Below are positions 33,044 to 39,807 of a DNA stretch of 64,000 nt, piece by piece. The notes below the pieces were generated by a model. It searched no databases, had not been told where the DNA came from, and was given only the letters and a program-made list of their open reading frames with translations. The DNA comes from Hymenobacter sp. IS2118 (GTDB lineage: Bacteria; Bacteroidota; Bacteroidia; Cytophagales; Hymenobacteraceae). Positions within the stretch are counted from its first letter, which is position 1. Every line of letters begins with the position of its first letter. Both the position numbers and the translations under genes were made by a program. Location of the stretch: NCBI RefSeq assembly GCF_000715495.1, contig NZ_JNLX01000148.1, positions 51,925 to 115,924 of the forward strand, written 5' to 3'.

Positions 33044-34546
33044 TCAGGCCTCATTAATAAGCGAAGAAACGATTTTGGCTGACAGCAGGCAGAGCGGAAT
33101 GCCGCCACCGGGGTGCACCGAGCCGCCGCAAAAGTACAGCCCTTCGAGCCGCCCCGAAAAATTGGGGTGCCGCAGGAACGCCGCCAGCGCGTTGTTGGAC
33201 GAGCTGCCGTAGAGCGCCCCGCCAAACGAGGAGGTGTCGGCAGCAATGCCGGGCGGCGTCCACACCTTTTCGGCGGCAATGAGCGGCGCCAGGTCAGTGC
33301 CCAGGGCTTGGCTGAGCTTGCGCAGCACCACGGCCCGGGTTTTGGCGGTGAGGGCGTCCCAGTCCTGGCCCTGGTCGTGGGGCACGTTCACCATTACAAA
33401 CCAGTTTTCGTGGCCGGCGGGGGCGTCGGCGGGCGTCTTTTTGGAGGTGATGTTCACGTACACCGTCACGTCGTCGGCCACGGTCTTGTCTTGAAAAATG
33501 GCCTGGAACTCGCGCTGGTAGTCCGCCGAGAAAAAGATGTTGTGCAGGTCCAGCTCCGGAAACTCGCGGGCGATACCCCAGTAAAAAATCAGCGCCGAGG
33601 ACGACCGCGGCTGGCTGAGCGTGCGCTCAGGTGCGGGCTCGCGCGGCAGCAGGCGGCGGTAGGTGGGCACCACGTCCATGTTGCTCACTACTTGGCCAAA
33701 ATCGTACACGTCCTGCGCTGTGCGCACGCCGGTCACGCGGCCTTCGGCAACTACTATTTCCTCCACCGGCTCGTTGTACCGGAACTTCACCCCGAACTCC
33801 TCAGCCAGGCGCGCCAAGCTGCTGGCAATGGCATAAATGCCGCCCTCCGGGTAAAACGCGCCAATGCCGTGCTCCAGGTGCGGAATCATGCTCAACGTGG
33901 CCGGCGCCTGGTACGGGTCCGAGCCGTTGTAGGTGGCGTAGCGGTCGAAGAGCTGCACGAGGCGCGGGTCGGTGAAGGCCTGAGCGTGGCGTTGGTGCAT
34001 GGTGCCCAGCAGGCCCAGGCTGGGCAGCGCGGCCACCGCTTTCAGCGTTTCGGGGCTGAGGTAGGTGCTGGCTTTGTGCAGCGACTTATGTAGAAACGTG
34101 CCCGCGGTGGCATCATAGGCCTTATGGCTGCGGCCCAGAAACTGCGTGACCGCCGCTGCGGGCGTCCCCAGCTTTTCCTCCACCTCAGCGGCAAATTTCT
34201 GGCCATCGGACCAGGCCGTGAGCCGGGTGCCATCGGCAAAAAAGTAGTTGGTGATGGGGTCCAGCCGCTCGTAGCGGAAGTAGTCACTGGGTTCGCGGCC
34301 CGCCAGCCGGAAAATATCGTCCACCAGCTGCGGCAGCGTAAACAGCGACGGCCCCGCATCGAACCGGTATTCGCCCGGCAAACTGAACTGGTGCATCTTG
34401 CCCCCGAACGTGCCGCTGGCCTCAAATACTGTGACGGGCCGCCCGGTAACGGCCAGTCGCACGGCCGTAGCCAGCCCGGCAATACCCGCCCCGATAACGG
34501 CCACGGGCTGGCGCAAAGACGTTGTTTTTTCCTTTTTACGAAACAC
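33044..34546 (-). CDS. crtD: 1-hydroxycarotenoid 3,4-desaturase (CrtD), phytoene desaturase family
   Basis: The 500-residue flavoprotein starts at a likely GTG (34546), because no ATG lies between the upstream stop-free stretch and the FAD motif. That motif is VAVIGAGIAGLATAVRLAV. Next come EASGTFGGKMHQF, FDAGPSLFTLPQL and the C-terminal FCGGSVHPGGGIPLCLLSAK, the carotenoid desaturase signature. Length (about 490-510) fits CrtD and CrtI. Position directly before cruF favours CrtD, which introduces the 3',4' double bond next to the hydroxyl placed by CruF. CrtI itself is the alternative, but crtB is absent from the window. An in-frame ATG at 34807 would read through the ctlX 3' end and is rejected. 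Confidence 0.88.
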   Translation of the reverse strand: MFRKKEKTTSLRQPVAVIGAGIAGLATAVRLAVTGRPVTVFEASGTFGGKMHQFSLPGEYRFDAGPSLFTLPQLVDDIFRLAGREPSDYFRYERLDPITNYFFADGTRLTAWSDGQKFAAEVEEKLGTPAAAVTQFLGRSHKAYDATAGTFLHKSLHKASTYLSPETLKAVAALPSLGLLGTMHQRHAQAFTDPRLVQLFDRYATYNGSDPYQAPATLSMIPHLEHGIGAFYPEGGIYAIASSLARLAEEFGVKFRYNEPVEEIVVAEGRVTGVRTAQDVYDFGQVVSNMDVVPTYRRLLPREPAPERTLSQPRSSSALIFYWGIAREFPELDLHNIFFSADYQREFQAIFQDKTVADDVTVYVNITSKKTPADAPAGHENWFVMVNVPHDQGQDWDALTAKTRAVVLRKLSQALGTDLAPLIAAEKVWTPPGIAADTSSFGGALYGSSSNNALAAFLRHPNFSGRLEGLYFCGGSVHPGGGIPLCLLSAKIVSSLINEA

Positions 34547-34589
34547 GGGCAAACGAGGGAATGAAGCGGTAGTCGGTTGACAACCCCGT

Positions 34590-35510
34590 TCAAGCGGGTT
34601 TAGTTGGCAGGAATACCTCCGCCAGCATGCAGCGGGCGCTGCCGCCACCCACCGTCTCAATAGTAGGGATGGCCAGCGGCACCAGCGCGGCGTGGCGCTC
34701 CAGCGTCTGGCGCTGATTTGGGGTGAGAGCATCGTGGGCCTGCTGCGACAGCACCAGCAGGGGCTGCCCGCCAGTAGCAGGCGCCAGGGCCAGCATATTG
34801 CCCGCAAACTGGCCCACCTGCTCCTGCGAGATGTCCACTATTTCGTGGCCGGTGGCGGTGAGCGACGCCACCACGGCGGCCCGTTCGGCGGCATCGGCAA
34901 TGCTGTCGAGGCATACCACAGCCACGCCCGGCCCCACGCACATCATCACGTTGGTGTGGTAAATTTCCTGCCCCCGTGCGTCGGTGGCCCGAAAAGCTAC
35001 CGGCCGGTAGCCCAATTGCTGCGCCACCTGCTCAAACAAATCTGCGTCGGTGCGCGGCGACAGGCCTGCGTAGGCCACCCGGTGCTCGTGGTCGAAAATG
35101 ATGCTGCCCGTGCCTTCCAGAAACCGATTTTCCAGCTCATTTCCCGATAAATCAACAACTTCGCGCACCTCAAATTCACGCGCCAGCGCCGCTATAAGGT
35201 CGGGTTGGCGCTCGGCGCGGCGGTTGGGCGCACACATCGGGTAGAGCAGCAGCCGGCCGTCGGCATGGGTCGAAAACCAATTGTTAGGAAACACCGCGTC
35301 GGGCTTGGCCGGCACCGGCTCATCGTCGAAAACCTGGACCCGCACGCCCCGGCCGCGCAAAGTTGCCACCGCCGCATCAAATTCGGCCAGCACCTGCGCG
35401 GTAAGGTCGGCCGCGGCCAAATGTTGCTGGTAATGGTTTGACGCCGCGGTTTCAGCGTTGAAACCAAAGCTGGCGGGGCGCACCATCAGCACCGTGTTGG
35501 CAAGAGGCAT
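34590..35510 (-). CDS. ctlX: Citrulline utilisation hydrolase CtlX (arginine deiminase superfamily)
   Basis: The 306-residue protein from ATG 35510 (MPLANTVLMVRPASFGFN) belongs to the amidinotransferase/arginine deiminase fold. Motifs are PDAVFPNNWFSTH, GTGSIIFDHEHRVAYAGLS, the catalytic His in IYHTNVMMCVG and the nucleophile Cys in GGGSARCMLAEVF. CtlX-type proteins occur with arginine/citrulline catabolism in Bacteroidota. Here it stands 43 nt upstream of crtD on the same strand, a pairing with no obvious metabolic logic. A longer start (35549) would reach the palindrome at 35545 and is rejected. Confidence 0.9.
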   Translation of the reverse strand: MPLANTVLMVRPASFGFNAETAASNHYQQHLAAADLTAQVLAEFDAAVATLRGRGVRVQVFDDEPVPAKPDAVFPNNWFSTHADGRLLLYPMCAPNRRAERQPDLIAALAREFEVREVVDLSGNELENRFLEGTGSIIFDHEHRVAYAGLSPRTDADLFEQVAQQLGYRPVAFRATDARGQEIYHTNVMMCVGPGVAVVCLDSIADAAERAAVVASLTATGHEIVDISQEQVGQFAGNMLALAPATGGQPLLVLSQQAHDALTPNQRQTLERHAALVPLAIPTIETVGGGSARCMLAEVFLPTKPA

Positions 35511-35544
35511 AAACGAGAGAAGTTGTTCAGGGATTCGTAAAACG

Positions 35545-35632
35545 GTCATGCTGAGCTTGTCGAAGCATCTCTACTGAATAAGTAATCAATTTTACTATTG
35601 CGGTAGAGATGCTTCGACAAGCTCAGCATGAC
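35545..35632. repeat. Perfect 30-bp palindrome, word GTCATGCTGAGC
   Basis: Arms 35545-35574 and 35603-35632 are perfect inverted copies. The arm word (GTCATGCTGAGCTTGTCGAA...) is shared with the core of the MITE at 331-500 and, decayed, with 6402-6528. It lies between the starts of ctlX and the end of rlmI. Confidence 0.92.
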
Positions 35633-35672
35633 GTTCTGGATGTTTTTTCGCTTGCTAAAAGCCGCTTATGCA

Positions 35673-36872
35673 CTACTCCACCGCCAGCACCAGCCCTTTC
35701 AGGTAAGCGCCTTCGGGGTGGAACAGGCTCACCGGGTGGTCGGCCGGCTGGGTGAGGCGGTGCAAAATGCGCGCCGGACGGCCCGCCTCAATGGCGGCGG
35801 CCAGCACGGCGCCTTCAAACAGCTCGGGGCTCACCACTTGCGAGCACGAGAAGGTGAACAGCAGCCCGCCGGGTGCCAGGTGGGCAATACCGGCCATGTT
35901 CAGGCGCTTGTAGCCCATGAGGGCGGCGTGGCGGGCGCCCATGTGCTTGGCAAAAGCGGGCGGGTCGAGCACCAGCAAGTCGTACTGTGCCGAGTGGTTT
36001 TTGAGGAAGCCCAGCACGTCGTCGGGGTAGGCGGCGTGGCGGTCGGCGTGGTGCGAGAGCTCGGCGTTGCGCTCGGTGAGGGCAATGGCTTTCTTGCTCG
36101 AATCCACGGAGTGCACCAATTCGGCGCCGGCCTCCAGGGCATACACCGAGAAGCCGCCCGTGTAGCAGAAGGTGTTAAGCACCTTGCGGCCGGGCGAGTA
36201 GCGGGCCAGCAGGGCGCGGTTGTCGCGCTGGTCAATGAAGAAGCCGGTTTTCTGGCCCGTCTCCCAATCCACGGCAAACTGATGGCCGTTTTCCATCACC
36301 AGGTGTTCCGTGCCGGTGCTTTCGCCCAGGAGGTAGCCATTTTTAGCGTCGGGCACGGCATTGCCGGGTACAGTTTCGGCGCTCTTGTCGTAGATGGCCC
36401 GCAGCTTCTCACCGAATACCACTTGCAGGGCGGCGGCAATTTCGGGGCGGGCCCGGTACATGCCCACGCTGTGGGCCTGCACCACGGCCACGTCGCCGTA
36501 CACGTCGATAATCAGGCCCGGCAGGCCGTCGCCCTCCGCGTGCACCAGCCGAAACACGTTGGTGTCGGCCGTGCCGGTGAGGCCCAGGCGCTGGCGCAGC
36601 TGGTAGGCGTTTCTCAGTTTTTTCTCCCAAAAATCCGGCGAAGGCAAGGCGCTGTTTTCGCCAAAATCCAGCATGCGCACGGCAATGGAGCCACCGCCCG
36701 AAAAGTGGCCCACGCCTAGCAGTTCGCCGTCGATGGCTTCCACGCGCACGGGGTCGCCCTCGTGGGTGTCGCCCTTCACGCGGGCAATGGCGCCCGAGAA
36801 TACCCACGGGTGGCGGCGGCGCAGGGAGTGGTCTTTTCCGTTTTTGAGGACGATGGTGGCGGGGTTCAGCAT
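35673..36872 (-). CDS. rlmI: 23S rRNA (cytosine1962-C5)-methyltransferase family protein
   Basis: The 399-residue protein from ATG 36872 (MLNPATIVLKNG) has an N-terminal PUA-type RNA-binding domain (HPWVFSGAIARVKGDTHEGDPV), a linker with RLVHAEGDGLPGLIIDVYGD, and a class I SAM methyltransferase domain: TGFFIDQRDNR, VLNTFCYTGGFSVYALEAGA (SAM loop), DLLVLDPPAF (motif IV) and TFSCSQ with a catalytic cysteine. This layout is that of RlmI/YccW, a ribosomal RNA m5C enzyme. A -7 box ends 6 nt before the start codon. Confidence 0.93.
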   Translation of the reverse strand: MLNPATIVLKNGKDHSLRRRHPWVFSGAIARVKGDTHEGDPVRVEAIDGELLGVGHFSGGGSIAVRMLDFGENSALPSPDFWEKKLRNAYQLRQRLGLTGTADTNVFRLVHAEGDGLPGLIIDVYGDVAVVQAHSVGMYRARPEIAAALQVVFGEKLRAIYDKSAETVPGNAVPDAKNGYLLGESTGTEHLVMENGHQFAVDWETGQKTGFFIDQRDNRALLARYSPGRKVLNTFCYTGGFSVYALEAGAELVHSVDSSKKAIALTERNAELSHHADRHAAYPDDVLGFLKNHSAQYDLLVLDPPAFAKHMGARHAALMGYKRLNMAGIAHLAPGGLLFTFSCSQVVSPELFEGAVLAAAIEAGRPARILHRLTQPADHPVSLFHPEGAYLKGLVLAVE

Positions 36873-36878
36873 AGGCCA

Positions 36879-36886
36879 CAAAGGTA
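36879..36886 (-). promoter_or_regulatory. Bacteroidota -7 box of rlmI
   Basis: The minus strand reads TACCTTTG 6 nt before the ATG, so a leaderless transcript is predicted. Confidence 0.5.
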
Positions 36887-36914
36887 CGGCGTCCGCTGTG
36901 CGATACTGTTGCGG

Positions 36915-37113
36915 GTTGTTAGTGGTCGGTTATTAGTATGAACAGGACTTGTGCAGTGCTTTTCGGTAACCGCCTTTCCCGCAGAGGTCGCAGAGGTAAA
37001 ACCGCAGAGGTTAGCAGAGGTCTAACGTTCCACTCTGCGAATCTCTGCGGGAAACACTCGTTCAGCTACCGTGCGTAAGTCCTGATGAATTATCAGCATC
37101 AACAGCTGATAAC
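36915..37113. repeat. Heptad palindrome split by a MITE
   Basis: The left words GTTGTTA, GTGGTCG, GTTATTA, GTATGAA (36915-36942) and right words TGAATTA, TCAGCAT, CAACAGC, TGATAAC (37086-37113) belong to one heptad element interrupted at its centre by the 142-bp MITE at 36943-37084. The right end overlaps the stop codon of the SRPBCC gene (37113-37115). Confidence 0.75.
36943..37084. mobile_element. 142-bp MITE with 13-bp ends and 5-bp target duplication
   Basis: The ends CAGGACTTGTGCA (36943-36955) and TGCGTAAGTCCTG (37072-37084) are inverted with 11 of 13 matches. The direct repeat ATGAA flanks both sides (36938-36942 and 37085-37089). The interior is an imperfect palindrome of CGCAGAGG words. 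The GGACTT end resembles the 331-500 element (GACTTGTTCC). No transposase is encoded. Confidence 0.85.
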
Positions 37114-37556
37114 TACACCCTAAACCAGCGCCGGTAAATGGGCTTGCGCCAGGCAAACTGGGCCCACATGGCCGGATACAGCAGGGCGTCGAGCAGGGGC
37201 GAGGCTGTGCGGTACTCCAGAGCGTCCACTATCACGCAGGTGCCGTTCGGGCCGGGCTCCAGCAGGTGGCGGTGGCGCCAGAAACGCAGGGGCGGGGGCA
37301 GGGTTTTGCCTTCGTCCACGAAGAAGTGGGTGCCATCGGGCAAGGTGCCGTGGTCGGTGATGAGCGAGGTCCAAGGCAGGCGCTTCACCAGCGTATCCAG
37401 CTCAATCTCGACCCGGTCGTCGGTGCGGCAGCCATCAAAACGCAACACCCGCAGCCGGGGGAACGGCGGCGCCAGGGCCACAAAAAGCTCACGGGTGAAG
37501 CCGGCCATTACCTGAGCGGGCGGCTGGGCTACGGCGGTACGAAGGGTGACGTGCAT
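37113..37556 (-). CDS. SRPBCC-fold (START-like) ligand-binding protein
   Basis: The 147-residue protein starts at ATG 37556 (MHVTLRTAVAQPPAQVMAGF). It has the polyketide-cyclase/START-like pattern: an N-terminal strand with a VxAPPxxVxxxF-like stretch, central WTSLITDHGTLPDGTHFFVDEG, and a C-terminal helix after EYRTASPLLDALLYPAMWAQFAWRK that often carries the YP...RR motif. Such proteins bind hydrophobic ligands or act as coenzyme-binding subunits. No ligand is indicated by context. It is 57 nt downstream of the OmpA-like gene on the same strand. Confidence 0.75.
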   Translation of the reverse strand: MHVTLRTAVAQPPAQVMAGFTRELFVALAPPFPRLRVLRFDGCRTDDRVEIELDTLVKRLPWTSLITDHGTLPDGTHFFVDEGKTLPPPLRFWRHRHLLEPGPNGTCVIVDALEYRTASPLLDALLYPAMWAQFAWRKPIYRRWFRV

Positions 37557-37614
37557 AAGTATTCAGCACAACGGCCGCAGCCGGGCTTTGTTCGGTGCGC
37601 CGGTCCGGGGCGGG

Positions 37615-39597
37615 CTACTGCAGGCCGGTAATGCGAAATTCGACCCGGCGGTTGAGCTTGCGGGTGTACTCCTGGGCGTTGCTGGCGGCGGGCTCAGCGC
37701 CTCCCAAACCGACGCCGCTGATGCGGGTTTCGCCAATGCCGTGGCCCGCCAGGTACTCCTTCACCGTGCCTACGCGCTGCTCGCTGAGGGCCACATTCTT
37801 GTCCGGCGGCCCCACGTTGTCGGTGTGGCCGCGCAACTCAATGGTCATGCGGGGGTTTTCGGTTAGCAGGCCCACCAGCTTATCCAACGCCGAAAAAGAT
37901 GTGGGCAGCAATACAGCCCGGCCCTGCTCAAACTGTACGTTATCGAGCGGAACGGTGGCGCCAATGGCCAGCGGCTGAAGCAGAATGTCCCGTACCATTG
38001 CGCCGGGGGCGGCCGTCCAGGTGCTGTCGGCCGCGATGTAGCCCGTGAGCTGGGCGCGGTAGCTATGTCCCGTTCCCGGTTTGGCGGTGTACGAAAAAGT
38101 GCCATCCGGGCTCAGGCGCACTACTTTGCCAAACCCGCTAAGGCCCAGGCGCAGCTGCGCCTGCGGCAGCGGCTGGTAGGTGGCGGCGTTGAGTACCCGG
38201 CCGCGCCACACGGCGGTGGCCGGTGGTGGGGGTGCCGGGGCGGGCCGCGGGATGATGCGGAAGAGGTTGCAGCCGGCCAAATCCGTGTAGGTGCCTTTGC
38301 GCACGAAGGTAGCGCGCTTCCGGGCCAGGTCTACTTCGTACACCGATTTGGGACCGGCCAGGTAGAGGCGGCGGCGGCCCGCGCGGTCGTTTTGCATCAG
38401 CAGGTCGCTGTAGCCGCCTTTTGTTGGCAGGCCTTCGAGCGGCATCACCGTAGGAATGGGCCGTTGGGTTTTCAAATCAACTTTAAGCAGGGAGCCATTG
38501 GTACTGTAAACCAGGTACATCGTATTGGCGTCGTCCAGACAGAAGTTGCCGTGCGTGCCGGCACCCGAAAAAGCAATGTCCGGGTAGAAAGGCGCTTTTT
38601 TCATGGGGTCGACGTACCAAACGGGCGTGACCAGCCCCGTGGCGGGGCTCACTTTTATCAGCCGGTTGGCATCGGAAGTCATGAAGAATAAGTCGCCCTT
38701 ATCGTCGGTTGCCGCCGAAATCCAGACGTTATCGGGGCCCTGGGGCGGCAGCCGCCAAGTGGTATAGCCGCCCTTGCGGGTGGCCGGGTCGTAGCGGTAC
38801 ACCAGCTCCGGGGCGTCGGTGGGGGCTTTGGTGACGGAATAGAGGCAGTTGTCGAAGCCCTTGGCCAGCGCGTACGACTGGAAGGGCAGCACCTGCCGGT
38901 GCACCACCGGCGCCTCGGTTAGGTCGCTGCGGGCAAACTCGTGAATAGTGCGGCAGTCGTCTTCCCAGTTGTCGTTGTGGTAGCGGATGGCCGCGATGCC
39001 GTACAGTTTATCGTCGCACATCTGCGCGGTGTAGCGGCGGCTGGACCACGATTTTTCGGTAAACGAAAACGAACCGACCAGTTCCCGACCCTCGGCAAAA
39101 AGGGCACTGTCCTGCGCCACTTCGCCGCGGTACTCCAGCTGAAACTGATAGCCACCGCGCCAGATGCGCCGCCCCAGTACGTGAGTTCGGGCCGAAGCCG
39201 TGGGCGCGGACAGGTAGCTGTACTCGTAGCGCACCTCTTCGTGGGTGCCAAAATCCTGCTGCTCCAGGCGTAGCACCTGCGCCCTTGGCATCCGTTGAAT
39301 GCTAAGCCAGATAGAATCCAGCCCACCATAAGCGGTAAGCTTCAGGTCTTTGAGCTGCGCCGACAGCATTTGTGAAGTCAGCGTGACGATGGCGGGCGCA
39401 GCTGGGGTTGCTGGCCCGGCATAGAACGTGGCTTCGGCCCCGCCTACCCGTTTGCGCAGCTGCCAGCTACGGGGATGAGTGAGTTGGTAGCGTCCCGAGG
39501 CATCAGCGTAGACCACCGGGGCGGCCTGCTCCGGTTGGGCACGCAGGACGGCCGGGAAAACGCAAACCAGAAACGCCAGCGCCAGAAAAACCTTCAT
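37615..39597 (-). CDS. OmpA-family lipoprotein-like protein with propeller-like middle
   Basis: The 660-residue protein from ATG 39597 has a signal peptide (MKVFLALAFLVCVFPAVLRAQ). Residues about 25-190 form a beta-rich domain, and about 200-420 contain SMP-30/propeller-like repeats (CLYSVTKAPTDAPELVYRYD, DLFFMTSDANRLIKVSPATG, TMYLVYSTNGSLLKVDL). A carboxypeptidase-regulatory-like domain follows at about 440-530 (GRVLNAATYQPLPQAQLRLG). The C-terminal OmpA peptidoglycan-binding domain (540-660) has the signature IELRGHTDNVGPPDKNVALSEQRV. It would tether a periplasmic propeller to the cell wall; the role is unknown. Confidence 0.85.
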   Translation of the reverse strand: MKVFLALAFLVCVFPAVLRAQPEQAAPVVYADASGRYQLTHPRSWQLRKRVGGAEATFYAGPATPAAPAIVTLTSQMLSAQLKDLKLTAYGGLDSIWLSIQRMPRAQVLRLEQQDFGTHEEVRYEYSYLSAPTASARTHVLGRRIWRGGYQFQLEYRGEVAQDSALFAEGRELVGSFSFTEKSWSSRRYTAQMCDDKLYGIAAIRYHNDNWEDDCRTIHEFARSDLTEAPVVHRQVLPFQSYALAKGFDNCLYSVTKAPTDAPELVYRYDPATRKGGYTTWRLPPQGPDNVWISAATDDKGDLFFMTSDANRLIKVSPATGLVTPVWYVDPMKKAPFYPDIAFSGAGTHGNFCLDDANTMYLVYSTNGSLLKVDLKTQRPIPTVMPLEGLPTKGGYSDLLMQNDRAGRRRLYLAGPKSVYEVDLARKRATFVRKGTYTDLAGCNLFRIIPRPAPAPPPPATAVWRGRVLNAATYQPLPQAQLRLGLSGFGKVVRLSPDGTFSYTAKPGTGHSYRAQLTGYIAADSTWTAAPGAMVRDILLQPLAIGATVPLDNVQFEQGRAVLLPTSFSALDKLVGLLTENPRMTIELRGHTDNVGPPDKNVALSEQRVGTVKEYLAGHGIGETRISGVGLGGAEPAASNAQEYTRKLNRRVEFRITGLQ

Positions 39598-39807
39598 TAG
39601 CAGCCGCCCAGACGTTCGCAACAACGGTTTGGGTGAAACAGCAACTGAGTTTGGATGAAGCAACCGGCTAGCAGGTAAATAATAAAAGAACACGTCCGTT
39701 CAAACGGGAAAAGGCGCCCGAATAGTTGGTGGACAGGCAAAAAAAGAGTTGATGAATTTCAAAAAAGGCTAACAGCCAGTAGCAAAAGCTGATGACGCAT
39801 TACTCAC

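Noticed and set aside
34547..34807. N-terminal extension of CrtD up to ATG 34807
   Set aside because: It would be an Arg/Cys/Trp-rich tail read antiphase through the 3' end of ctlX, unlike any desaturase.
36915..37113. Possible CRISPR-like repeat
   Set aside because: The repeat units are only 7-9 bp, inverted rather than direct, and there are no spacers of constant length or cas genes.
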